Assembly (NCBI GenBank): GCA_036804505.1
Contig: DAIRSI010000020.1
Span: 1-64,000 of the forward strand
Length of the DNA stretch: 64,000 nucleotides
Origin: Phocaeicola_A sp036804505
GTDB taxonomy: Bacteria > Bacteroidota > Bacteroidia > Bacteroidales > Bacteroidaceae
Reading direction: 5' to 3'
Below, in pieces: positions 42,224-50,861 of the stretch (positions are counted from its first letter, which is position 1; each line of letters begins with the position of its first letter). The translations under genes and the position numbers were made by a program. The notes under the pieces were generated by a model. The model saw only the letters and a list, made by a program, of their open reading frames with translations, had not been told where the DNA came from and ran no database searches.

Positions 42224-43510
42224 ATGCTTGACCGTACACAGCAACCGCCCACATCACCCATTACGCAACTGGACATACCGCATCCGGAAAATATAAGACT
42301 GGACAATGGCATTAACTTGAAGTCATTCTTCCGCGACGAAGAGGATGTCCTGCGTTTCGACGTAGTTATCAATGCAGGAATCTGGCCACAGTCACAACCT
42401 CTGCAAGCACTATTCACCAACAGAATGTTACGCGAAGGAACCACTGATTACACCTCCAAAAAGATTTCATCATCCTTGGATTTCTACGGTGCATGGCTGG
42501 ATCTTTCCTGTTCCTATACTCAAAGTTATCTGACACTCTATTCACTGGGAAAATATTTCGAAAATACCCTCAGACTGGTTCATTCCATGATTACCTGTCC
42601 GACTTTTCCAGAACAGGAGTTTGATGTGATGGTAGCCAATAACAAGCAACAGTATCTCATCAACCAAAACAAAACCGAATACACATCACAGAAATTGTTC
42701 ATGAACAAGCTTTTCGGAACTTCTCATCCATGCGGAACCTTCGCAGTGGAGTCGGACTATGACAGGATTTCTCCCGAAGCATTGAAAGAATTTCATCGCA
42801 ATTTCTATCACAATAAAAATATCAGCCTATACGTATCGGGCAATGTAACCGGCAGCGTAGTGAAAATCATCAACCAATTATTCGGTAATTCAGGATGGGG
42901 AGAAGGAAAAGAAAGAAACATCAGAAGCAAAATACCTATACAAACGGCAGAATGCCGCCACGGTTTCGTCGAACACCCCGATTCTGTTCAGAGTTCCATC
43001 CGCATAGGCTGTCCGACCATTGACTCCAAGCATTCGGACTTTCACAAACTCAGGGTAGTGACCACTCTGCTAGGTGGCTATTTTGGCAGCCGCCTGATGA
43101 AGAACATCCGTGAAGACAAAGGTTATACTTACGGAATCTCGGCTAATATAGTTCCATTTCCCGATACAAACATCTTTGCCATCGGCACTGAAGTTGCCAA
43201 TGAATATGTGCAATCGGCAGTCAATGAAATATATAAAGAAATTAGAATCCTTCAAAAAGAAAAAGTTGATGAACAGGAACTCCAGATGGTTAAGAACTAT
43301 TCTGTTGGAGATATCTGTCGCTCATTTGAAGGAATGTTCTCTATATCAGAATCCTACATCATGCTTGAAACATATGGATTAACGGAGGACTACTTTGAAA
43401 AAAATCTCTACGATATCATTCATATCACTACGGAAGACATTCTCAGAATAGCCAACGAATATCTCCATCCGGAAGAGATGATTGACATTGTTGCGGGAAA
43501 AAAGATATAA
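42224..43510 (+). CDS. M16-like insulinase family protein lacking the HxxEH zinc site
   Basis: Protein of 428 residues with the two-lobed M16B (mitochondrial processing peptidase/pitrilysin-like) layout. In the first lobe, where active members have HxxEH, the sequence reads ALFTNRMLREGTTDY, so both histidines and the Glu are gone. The second lobe keeps the substrate-binding R/Y pair in NIREDKGYTYGIS. This is what the non-catalytic partner of an M16B heterodimer looks like, but no active partner is next to it. I use the ATG at 42224, 6 bases after kdsB, rather than a longer frame that would overlap kdsB by 300 bases. No signal peptide is evident, so it is predicted cytosolic. Confidence 0.82.
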   Translation: MLDRTQQPPTSPITQLDIPHPENIRLDNGINLKSFFRDEEDVLRFDVVINAGIWPQSQPLQALFTNRMLREGTTDYTSKKISSSLDFYGAWLDLSCSYTQSYLTLYSLGKYFENTLRLVHSMITCPTFPEQEFDVMVANNKQQYLINQNKTEYTSQKLFMNKLFGTSHPCGTFAVESDYDRISPEALKEFHRNFYHNKNISLYVSGNVTGSVVKIINQLFGNSGWGEGKERNIRSKIPIQTAECRHGFVEHPDSVQSSIRIGCPTIDSKHSDFHKLRVVTTLLGGYFGSRLMKNIREDKGYTYGISANIVPFPDTNIFAIGTEVANEYVQSAVNEIYKEIRILQKEKVDEQELQMVKNYSVGDICRSFEGMFSISESYIMLETYGLTEDYFEKNLYDIIHITTEDILRIANEYLHPEEMIDIVAGKKI

Positions 43511-43544
43511 CAAGTGTTTTAAAATCCTAAAGGAGTACCTAGGA

Positions 43545-43576
43545 TTTGCCTGATATCAAAGATAAATTTAATTTTG
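43545..43576 (+). promoter_or_regulatory. Promoter for the MORN-repeat gene, overlapped by an inverted repeat
   Basis: TTTG (43545-43548) and TAATTTTG (43569-43576) are separated by 20 bases. An inverted repeat AATCCTA/TAGGATT (about 43523-43529 with 43540-43546) touches the -33 element. Confidence 0.72.
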
Positions 43577-43605
43577 TAATGATTCGACAAAAATGAATAC
43601 CCGAT

Positions 43606-44724
43606 ATGAAGAAGCTGCTAACATATATACTTATTCCCTTTTTGGGTAATATCACTCTTACTACCTTTGCCCAACAAATTAAAATAGGGAACTATTCCTT
43701 TAAAAACGGAGGCGAATACACCGGAGAAATGAAAGGTGGAAAGCCTGACGGAAAAGGAAAAACTGTGTTCAAAAACGGTAACGTATATGAAGGCGAATAC
43801 GCCAAAGGACACCGAGAAGGCTATGGTGTATACTCTTTTCCTGACGGTGAGCGCTACGAAGGACAATGGTATCAAGACCAACAGCACGGAAAAGGCACTT
43901 ACTACTTTATGAATAACAACCGATATGAAGGCCTGTGGTTTCGCGACTACCAGCAGGGAGTTGGAACCATGTTCTATTATAACGGTGACAAATATGACGG
44001 CGATTGGGTACAGGACAAACGTGAAGGAAAAGGTACTTATACGTGGGATGGCGGAGCCAAATACATAGGAGAATGGAAGAACGACAAAAAGAATGGTAAA
44101 GGAATTTTGGATTGGGGGGACAATTCAAAATATGACGGAGAATGGAAAAATGACCTGCGCCACGGACAAGGAACATTCCATTACACCAATGGGGATGAAT
44201 ATACCGGTGGCTGGTTTGAAGATATGCAACAAGGAAAAGGAAAATATCAATTTCATACCGGTGACATCTATGAAGGTGATTACGACAAAGGTGAACGTAC
44301 CGGTATGGGTACATATACATATAAAAACGGAGATAAATATACGGGCCATTTTCTAGATGGCGAACAAGAAGGAGAGGGAACTTTCGTTTGGGCTAACGGT
44401 TGTGTGTACGAAGGACAATGGAAAAACAATAAGAGAAACGGGAAAGGGAAATATACCTGGACCAACGGACAAGTCTACGAAGGTAACTGGAAAGACAATA
44501 TTGCCGACGGTGAAGGTTCCATGACAATGTCAGACGGAAGCAAATATCACGGTGGTTTCAAAAACGGGAAGAAAGACGGTGACGGAATTCTGACGGATAA
44601 AGATGGAAATAAGTTCCAAGGATTTTTCAGACAAGACGAAAAAGATGGTCCGTTCATAGAAACAGATAAAAATGGCAAGGTAATCCGTAAAGGAGTATTT
44701 CAGCACGGAAAAATAAAAGAATAA
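43606..44724 (+). CDS. Exported MORN-repeat protein
   Basis: Protein of 372 residues made of a signal peptide (about 1-22) and a long array of MORN repeats. I count 13 consecutive 23-residue units of the form Y-x-G-x-W/F...G-x-G-x-Y/F, from EYTGEMKGG (about residue 37) to KYHGGFKNG, plus a degenerate 14th unit (KFQGFFRQDEKDGPF). MORN repeats form elongated beta-hairpin stacks that bind lipids or proteins; most bacterial examples have few repeats and no known function. The signal peptide puts this one in the periplasm or on the cell surface. It has its own promoter and is closely followed (2 bases) by the inositol-phosphatase family gene. Confidence 0.9.
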   Translation: MKKLLTYILIPFLGNITLTTFAQQIKIGNYSFKNGGEYTGEMKGGKPDGKGKTVFKNGNVYEGEYAKGHREGYGVYSFPDGERYEGQWYQDQQHGKGTYYFMNNNRYEGLWFRDYQQGVGTMFYYNGDKYDGDWVQDKREGKGTYTWDGGAKYIGEWKNDKKNGKGILDWGDNSKYDGEWKNDLRHGQGTFHYTNGDEYTGGWFEDMQQGKGKYQFHTGDIYEGDYDKGERTGMGTYTYKNGDKYTGHFLDGEQEGEGTFVWANGCVYEGQWKNNKRNGKGKYTWTNGQVYEGNWKDNIADGEGSMTMSDGSKYHGGFKNGKKDGDGILTDKDGNKFQGFFRQDEKDGPFIETDKNGKVIRKGVFQHGKIKE

Positions 44725-44726
44725 AT

Positions 44727-45527
44727 ATGTTGGATTTGGTTCAATTGACAACAGAAGTCAAAAAACTGGCTGTCGAAACGGGTGCATTCGTAAGAAAAGA
44801 ACGTGAAGGATTCCAACGAAATCTTGTGAAGGAAAAAAACTCACATGATTACGTCAGTTATGTCGACAAAGAATCAGAAAGAAGAATTACCGAACGGTTG
44901 AAACAATTACTTCCCGAAGCGGGCTTTATAGCCGAAGAAGGTTCCGGTTCTTTCGAAAACGAAGCATATTGCTGGATTGTTGATCCTCTTGACGGCACTA
45001 CCAACTTCATTCACAACAATTGTCCTTTCTGCATTAGCATAGCACTACGTTCTAAAGGAGAAACCCTGATCGGTGTAGTCTATGAAATTTGCCGAGATGA
45101 ATGTTTCTGGTCCTACAAAGGAAGCAAAGCCTATCTGAATGGAAAGGAAATCCACGTAAGTAACATAAGCAACCTGAACGATGCTTTCATAGAAATGGGA
45201 TTCCCTTACGATGCGGACAAATACCGTTCCTTTGTAACACAACTGATAGAGAAATTATATGGCAACGTGTGCGGACTTCGTTTGGAAGGAGCTGCCGCTG
45301 CCGAACTGTGCTATATAGCTTGCGGACGATTTGAAGCACGCATTGAAGGTCTGCTTGGCCCTTGGGATGTAGCGGCCGGTGGTTTTATCCTACAACAAGC
45401 AGGTGGCAAGCTGACGGATTTTGATGGAGGGAATACTTGGACCAGTGGCAGTACTGTATTCGCATCAAATAATTTATTACACGATACCATTCTCGGTATC
45501 ATTCAATGCTTACCATTGCAGAAATAA
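44727..45527 (+). CDS. Inositol monophosphatase family protein
   Basis: Mg-dependent phosphatase of 266 residues, of the inositol monophosphatase/CysQ/FBPase superfamily. Metal-binding motifs are EEGSGSFE (about residues 70-77), WIVDPLDGTTNFIH (about 83-96, DPLDGT) and GPWDVAAG near 211-218. The FIHNNCPFCISIAL stretch points to the IMPase/SuhB side rather than FBPase. It may dephosphorylate inositol phosphates, 3'-phosphoadenosine phosphates or sugar phosphates; the sequence alone does not decide. It follows the MORN gene by 2 bases, so it is probably co-expressed with it. A separate promoter serves the next gene. Confidence 0.9.
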   Translation: MLDLVQLTTEVKKLAVETGAFVRKEREGFQRNLVKEKNSHDYVSYVDKESERRITERLKQLLPEAGFIAEEGSGSFENEAYCWIVDPLDGTTNFIHNNCPFCISIALRSKGETLIGVVYEICRDECFWSYKGSKAYLNGKEIHVSNISNLNDAFIEMGFPYDADKYRSFVTQLIEKLYGNVCGLRLEGAAAAELCYIACGRFEARIEGLLGPWDVAAGGFILQQAGGKLTDFDGGNTWTSGSTVFASNNLLHDTILGIIQCLPLQK

Positions 45528-45574
45528 AATTGAAGTTTTTCCATTGAATTGGAATGAATTCAAAAAATTATACC

Positions 45575-45582
45575 TAAGTTTG
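45575..45582 (+). promoter_or_regulatory. -7 promoter element for the yhcH-glgB unit
   Basis: TAAGTTTG matches TAnnTTTG and is 39 bases before the ATG at 45621. Confidence 0.6.
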
Positions 45583-45620
45583 TAAAAAATACTAATTATA
45601 CACTAATAAACTTTACTATT

Positions 45621-46061
45621 ATGATTATTGATACCATTGACAATCTAGGTAAGTACAAAGCCCTGAATCCTCTGTTTTCAAAGGCTGTAGAGTTCATAGA
45701 ATCTCATGACCTGATGAAAGAGGAAATAGGCAAGATATCAATACAAGGGACAGACCTTGTAATTAATCTGCAGCAAACGCAACCAAAAACAAAAGAAATG
45801 GCCAAGCTGGAAGCTCATAAAGATTTTATTGATATACAGATGCCTCTTTCTGACGAAGAGATTTTGGGATATACCCCTCTGTGCAACCTTCCCGATACAG
45901 AATACGACGCTGAAAAAGACATCGCATTCTATCCCGGACTTGCAGAAAACTACTTCACCCTGAAACCAGGACAATTCGCCATTTTCTTTCCACAAGACGG
46001 ACATGCTCCGGGCGTAAGCAAAACGGGACTAAAAAAAGTTGTTGTGAAAGTGCATATTTAA
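45621..46061 (+). CDS. Cytosolic YhcH/YjgK/YiaL family protein
   Basis: DUF386 protein of 146 residues without a signal peptide. The family core is EAHKDFIDIQMPLSDEE (with conserved His and Asp), DIAFYPGLAENYFTLKPGQFAIFFPQDGHAPG and the final KKVVVKVHI. Family members are found in sialic acid and other sugar operons and are thought to act on sugars or their phosphates, perhaps as anomerases. Its family twin at 15635 carries a signal peptide. It is 12 bases ahead of glgB and may be part of the same transcript. Confidence 0.9.
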   Translation: MIIDTIDNLGKYKALNPLFSKAVEFIESHDLMKEEIGKISIQGTDLVINLQQTQPKTKEMAKLEAHKDFIDIQMPLSDEEILGYTPLCNLPDTEYDAEKDIAFYPGLAENYFTLKPGQFAIFFPQDGHAPGVSKTGLKKVVVKVHI

Positions 46062-46073
46062 ATAGATTCCCTT

Positions 46074-48089
46074 ATGGAAGAAAATCTAAAAATCATACAG
46101 AATGACCCTTGGCTGGAACCTTATGGTGACGCCATAAAAGGTCGTCACAAGTATGCTGTTAACAAGAAAAAGGAATTGGTTGGAAAGGATGGAACCCTAT
46201 CTGACTTTGCAACCGGTTATTTGTTTTTTGGATTACATAAAACCGACAAAGGCTGGACATTCCGCGAATGGGCGCCCAATGCTAATGAAATATTCCTGAT
46301 AGGTGATTTCAACGGTTGGAAAGAAAGTCCTGATTATGAACTAAAAAGGATTCAAAATACTGAGAACTGGGAAATTAATCTGCCGGCGAAGGCAATGAAG
46401 CACGGTGACCTCTACAAACTGATGATTCATTGGGACGGAGGATGCGGCGAACGTATTCCTGCATGGGCAACACGAGTCGTACAAGACGATGAGACAAAGA
46501 TTTTCAGTGCCCAAGTATGGAATCCCAAAAATCCATATGAATTCAAAAAGAAAAACTTCAAGCCTAAAACAGCACCCTTACTCATATACGAATGCCATAT
46601 AGGCATGGCACAAGATGCTGAAAAAGTTGGCACCTACAATGAATTCAGAGAGAATATCCTTCCGCGCATCATCAAAGACGGATATAATTGCATCCAGATT
46701 ATGGCTATACAGGAACATCCTTATTATGGAAGTTTCGGTTACCATGTAAGCAGTTTTTTTGCAGCATCATCCCGTTTCGGTACTCCGGAGGAACTCAAAG
46801 CTCTGATTGATGAAGCTCATGAAAAAGGGATCGCTGTAATCATGGATATCGTACATTCGCATGCGGTTAAAAACGAAGTGGAAGGTCTTGGTAATTTCTG
46901 TGGAGATCCGAATCAATATTTCTATCCCGGCAACCGTCATGAACATCCGGCCTGGGATTCACTATGCTTCGATTACGGAAAAAATCAAGTAGTCCATTTT
47001 CTATTATCCAATTGCAAGTTCTGGTTGGACGAATATAATTTCGACGGATTCCGTTTCGACGGTGTTACCTCCATGCTTTATTACAGTCACGGACTGGGAG
47101 AAGCTTTCTGCAACTACGGTGACTATTACAACGGACATGAAGATGACAATGCTATCTGTTACCTGACACTGGCCAATGAACTCATTCATGAATTCAAGCC
47201 ATCGGCTATTTCAATTGCCGAAGAAGTGAGTGGAATGCCCGGACTGGCAGCCCCATTCAAGGACGGAGGCTATGGATTTGATTACCGTATGGCCATGAAC
47301 ATTCCGGACTATTGGATAAAGACAATCAAAGAATACATTGACGAAGATTGGAAACCTAGCAGCATGTTCTGGGAAGTTACCAACCGTCGTAAAGATGAAA
47401 AGACAATATCCTATACGGAAAGTCATGACCAGGCTTTGGTAGGAGATAAAACCATTATTTTCCGTCTGATAGATGCAGACATGTATTGGCATTTCCAGAA
47501 AGGTGATGAAAACTATACGGTAAACCGTGGAATAGCTCTCCACAAGATGATCCGACTGCTTACAGCCAGCACCATCAACGGAGGGTATTTGAACTTCATG
47601 GGCAACGAATTCGGTCATCCGGAATGGATAGATTTTCCTCGAGAAGGTAACGGATGGAGTTGCAAATATGCTCGCAGGCAATGGAATCTAGTTGACAATA
47701 AGAAACTGTGCTACCACTACTTAGGTGATTTTGACAAAGAAATGATTAAAACCATCAAGAGTGTGAAGAATTTCCAGGAAACAGAAGTCATCGAGATTTG
47801 GCATAACGATGGCGACCAGATTCTGGCTTATCGGCGCAATGACTTGGTCTTTGTATTCAACTTCAGTCCCAGCCATTCCTATACAGACTACGGATTTCTT
47901 GTACCTTCAGGCTCCTACAACGTGATTTTAAACACGGATGCAAAAGAATTCGGTGGCAATGGGTTTGCCGATGATTCTATCCGACATTTCACTAACTATG
48001 ATCCATTGTACGAAAAAGAAAACAAAGGTTGGCTGAAACTGTACATTCCGGCACGCTCGGCCGTAGTTCTACAAAAAGTGAAAGAATAA
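46074..48089 (+). CDS. glgB: 1,4-alpha-glucan branching enzyme
   Basis: Glycogen branching enzyme of 671 residues, introducing alpha-1,6 branches. It has an N-terminal CBM48 domain (WTFREWAPNANEIFLIGDFNGW) and a GH13 catalytic domain. The catalytic nucleophile is the Asp of GFRFDGVTSM, the acid/base is a Glu in ISIAEEVSG, and the third Asp is in YTESHDQAL. Its C-terminal all-beta domain ends with VVLQKVKE. The length and the YHVSSFFAASSRFGTPEELK stretch resemble the eukaryote-like branching enzymes typical of Bacteroides. It begins 12 bases after yhcH and is followed after one base by a DUF6057 gene. Confidence 0.95.
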   Translation: MEENLKIIQNDPWLEPYGDAIKGRHKYAVNKKKELVGKDGTLSDFATGYLFFGLHKTDKGWTFREWAPNANEIFLIGDFNGWKESPDYELKRIQNTENWEINLPAKAMKHGDLYKLMIHWDGGCGERIPAWATRVVQDDETKIFSAQVWNPKNPYEFKKKNFKPKTAPLLIYECHIGMAQDAEKVGTYNEFRENILPRIIKDGYNCIQIMAIQEHPYYGSFGYHVSSFFAASSRFGTPEELKALIDEAHEKGIAVIMDIVHSHAVKNEVEGLGNFCGDPNQYFYPGNRHEHPAWDSLCFDYGKNQVVHFLLSNCKFWLDEYNFDGFRFDGVTSMLYYSHGLGEAFCNYGDYYNGHEDDNAICYLTLANELIHEFKPSAISIAEEVSGMPGLAAPFKDGGYGFDYRMAMNIPDYWIKTIKEYIDEDWKPSSMFWEVTNRRKDEKTISYTESHDQALVGDKTIIFRLIDADMYWHFQKGDENYTVNRGIALHKMIRLLTASTINGGYLNFMGNEFGHPEWIDFPREGNGWSCKYARRQWNLVDNKKLCYHYLGDFDKEMIKTIKSVKNFQETEVIEIWHNDGDQILAYRRNDLVFVFNFSPSHSYTDYGFLVPSGSYNVILNTDAKEFGGNGFADDSIRHFTNYDPLYEKENKGWLKLYIPARSAVVLQKVKE

Positions 48090-48090
48090 A

Positions 48091-49239
48091 ATGAGGATTA
48101 AAAACGATAACACAAAAAAGACCGCAAATATCATTAAAATCATTTGCGGCCTTTTATTTGCATCCTTCAGCTTCTCCTATCTCTATGGTTTGCAATCTGA
48201 CTTGCTGGCCAATATTCAAGGGGTACTATCCGAATGGAAAACTACATATTATCCCATTGGAAGTGCTATTGCCATTACTTTTATATTACTGGTGTTGCAA
48301 ACTGTTTTAAATTTACTCACAAAATGGAAGGGGCCATTATATTCCATGTCATTTCTTCCATTCTGTCTTATTCTAGGTATCTTTACACATCTTGATAACG
48401 GCATTTATTCCAATGATTTCAACTTTGGATCGTGGGTATGGATTGGTCCGCTTGTTTTTGTTGTATATATCATACTTTCCATAGCATTCCGATTTATACC
48501 ATACAGTTTACTGACAAAAAATCTTGTCCCAAAACTCACAGTAAATACCTTTGTCCTGATTCTGCTGTTTTCAGGAACATTGTTCATCGGCAACACTGAC
48601 GAACAATTCCATGCTGAAATGAAAATGGAAAAATTCATTAAGGAAGGAAAATTCAAAGATGCCGCAAATGTTGATGCAAAAGCATTGAAGGTAAGTCGCG
48701 AACTGACGGTACTTAGAGCATATGCTTTGGCACGTACGGATTCTCTCGGACAGAAATTATTCGAATATCCACAGTATTACAGGACACAAGGACTTTTCTT
48801 TAATGACACAGACCAGTCCACTCATTTAAGCAATAAAGAAATATTTGCTGCTTTGGGTGGAAAACCAATCACGAACAATGAATCAACTGTGCATTATCTG
48901 GAAACCCTTTGCAACAAAGATGCAGGAAGCCACATGGCTTTGGACTATTTTCTATGCGCCTTACTGCTGGATCGCCAATTGGAATATTTTGTAAATGCAC
49001 TGGACACCTATTATGAAGAGGGCAACGTATTATATAAACATTACCAAGAAGCACTGTTCATGTATAAGTCCATGCACCCGGATTACGAATTACCTTTTGA
49101 TAATGCCAAGATGGCAAAAAAATTCAATGATTTCAAGGCACTCCAGCAAAAGTATGCTTACAACTCAGTGTATCAAAAGAATTATACCCGCCGGGAATTT
49201 GGCGATACATATTGGTGGTATTACATTTACGGAGACTAA
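48091..49239 (+). CDS. DUF6057 family membrane protein
   Basis: Membrane protein of 382 residues; I recognise it as DUF6057-like from its layout. Five hydrophobic helices occur in the first half (about residues 15-33, 55-73, 85-98, 111-131 and 150-166). The second half is soluble and helical, with TPR-like segments (MKMEKFIKEGKFKDAANVD, VLRAYALARTDSL). It ends RREFGDTYWWYYIYGD, an aromatic C-terminus typical of the family. It starts one base after glgB, so the two are co-transcribed. The function is unknown. The end lies 18 bases from the facing rlmD stop. Confidence 0.82.
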   Translation: MRIKNDNTKKTANIIKIICGLLFASFSFSYLYGLQSDLLANIQGVLSEWKTTYYPIGSAIAITFILLVLQTVLNLLTKWKGPLYSMSFLPFCLILGIFTHLDNGIYSNDFNFGSWVWIGPLVFVVYIILSIAFRFIPYSLLTKNLVPKLTVNTFVLILLFSGTLFIGNTDEQFHAEMKMEKFIKEGKFKDAANVDAKALKVSRELTVLRAYALARTDSLGQKLFEYPQYYRTQGLFFNDTDQSTHLSNKEIFAALGGKPITNNESTVHYLETLCNKDAGSHMALDYFLCALLLDRQLEYFVNALDTYYEEGNVLYKHYQEALFMYKSMHPDYELPFDNAKMAKKFNDFKALQQKYAYNSVYQKNYTRREFGDTYWWYYIYGD

Positions 49240-49257
49240 TCTTTCTCTTTATTTTTT

Positions 49258-50676
49258 TTATCTTGCTTCAAGCTTGACTACGTTCTCAACATGCTGTGTA
49301 TGAGGAAACATATCTACCGGCTGGACAGCCGTTACCTTATATTTTTCATCCAACAATGCTAAATCACGCGCCTGCGTAGCAGGATTGCAACTGACATAAA
49401 CAATACGCTGGGGATGAGCAAAGAGTATGGCATCTACGACATCCTTATGCATACCCGCCCGTGGTGGGTCTGTGATGATAACATCAGGGTATCCATGTTC
49501 CTCTATGAATGAAGACGTCAGAATATCTTTCATGTCACCCGCGAAAAAAGATGTGTTGTCAATACCGTTGATGGAAGAATTAACCTTGGCATCTTCTATT
49601 GCCTCAGGAACATATTCAATACCAATAACTTTTTTAGCCTGACGACTCACAAAATTTGCAATGGTTCCGGTACCGGTATATAAATCGTATACCATCTCTT
49701 GTCCTGTCAAACCGGCGAAATCTCTCGCCACCTTGTACAAGTTATATGCCTGTTCGCTATTTGTCTGATAAAAAGACTTAGGCCCAATTTTGAATTTCAA
49801 GCCTTCCATTTCTTCATAAATATGGTCATTTCCCTTGAACGTCACAACATCCAAATCACCAATGGTATCATTACATTTCATATTGTTCACATACAGCAAG
49901 GAGGTGATTTCAGGAAACTTTTCTGAGACATGTTTCAATAAGGACTCCACTTGCATTCGGTCTTTCTCCTCGACCAACTTGCACTGTAACAAAACCATCA
50001 GTTCTCCCGTACTGGATGTTCTGATCATCAAGTTTCTCAAGAGTCCCTTCTGATTCCTTATATCATAAAAAGGAAGAGCATTATCCAAAGCAAACTCACG
50101 CACTTCATTACGAATTCTATTGTTTACATCGTCCTGCAGCCAACATTCCCGAATATCAAGCACCTTATCGAAAGAATCAGGAATGTGAAAGCCCAAGGCA
50201 TTCATCTGTTCAAACTTCTCATCGCTTTTGATTTCCTCCTCAGTCAACCAACGTTTGTCGGAGAAAGTAAATTCGAGCTTGTTTCTGTAGGACCGAATCT
50301 TTTCTGAACCCAAGATAGGGGATATCTCGGGTAATTCGATTTTCCCGATTCGAGTCAGATTATCAAATATCTGCTGTTGCTTATATTTAATTTGCTGCTT
50401 ATAGTCAAGACATTGCCATTTGCAACCTCCACAAATTCCATAATGACAGCAAAATGGATTCACACGTTCCTTGGAATATTCATGAAAGCGTATGGCCACC
50501 GCTTCTGCATAACTGTTCTTCTTTCGCTTTAACTGAAGATCTACCACATCTCCCGGTACCACGTAAGGTACAAAAACCACCAAATCATTTACGCGTGCCA
50601 AGGCTTTCCCCTCAGCTGCAACTCCGGTAATCAACACATTTTCAAGAACAGGAAGTTCCTTTTTCTTTCTTGCCAT
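49258..50676 (-). CDS. rlmD: 23S rRNA (uracil-5-)-methyltransferase, RlmD/TrmA type
   Basis: S-adenosylmethionine-dependent RNA m5U methyltransferase of 472 residues. An N-terminal TRAM domain (about 8-65) is followed by an iron-sulfur motif with four cysteines in CCHYGICGGCKWQC. The catalytic domain has motif X (TGTGTIANFVSRQ), DPPRAGMHK and the nucleophile Cys in YVSCNPATQARD. The final stretch carries the catalytic Glu in QHVENVVKLE. RlmD (U1939) is the closest label, but RlmC-like or TrmA-like activity is possible. It is divergent from ppdK. Confidence 0.92.
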   Translation of the reverse strand: MARKKKELPVLENVLITGVAAEGKALARVNDLVVFVPYVVPGDVVDLQLKRKKNSYAEAVAIRFHEYSKERVNPFCCHYGICGGCKWQCLDYKQQIKYKQQQIFDNLTRIGKIELPEISPILGSEKIRSYRNKLEFTFSDKRWLTEEEIKSDEKFEQMNALGFHIPDSFDKVLDIRECWLQDDVNNRIRNEVREFALDNALPFYDIRNQKGLLRNLMIRTSSTGELMVLLQCKLVEEKDRMQVESLLKHVSEKFPEITSLLYVNNMKCNDTIGDLDVVTFKGNDHIYEEMEGLKFKIGPKSFYQTNSEQAYNLYKVARDFAGLTGQEMVYDLYTGTGTIANFVSRQAKKVIGIEYVPEAIEDAKVNSSINGIDNTSFFAGDMKDILTSSFIEEHGYPDVIITDPPRAGMHKDVVDAILFAHPQRIVYVSCNPATQARDLALLDEKYKVTAVQPVDMFPHTQHVENVVKLEAR

Positions 50677-50702
50677 TCTACTGCAAATTAATAATTATTT
50701 TG

Positions 50703-50710
50703 CAAAAGTA
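50703..50710 (-). promoter_or_regulatory. -7 promoter element for rlmD
   Basis: On the minus strand this reads TACTTTTG, 27 bases before the ATG at 50676. Confidence 0.6.
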
Positions 50711-50791
50711 GGGCTTTTTTTTCAGAAAACAATCAATAATTCGTTATATCTTAAATTTGCAATCTCTATATAGCAATTTATAGTAAAAATG

Positions 50792-50823
50792 TTTGTTCAA
50801 TTCATCCATAATACATAAATTTG
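50792..50823 (+). promoter_or_regulatory. Promoter for ppdK
   Basis: TTTG at 50792-50795 and TAAATTTG at 50816-50823 are separated by 20 bases, matching the consensus. The ATG at 50862 is 39 bases downstream. Confidence 0.78.
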
Positions 50824-50861
50824 CATCGATATAATTGCAGTCAACATTTTCAAATAAAATT

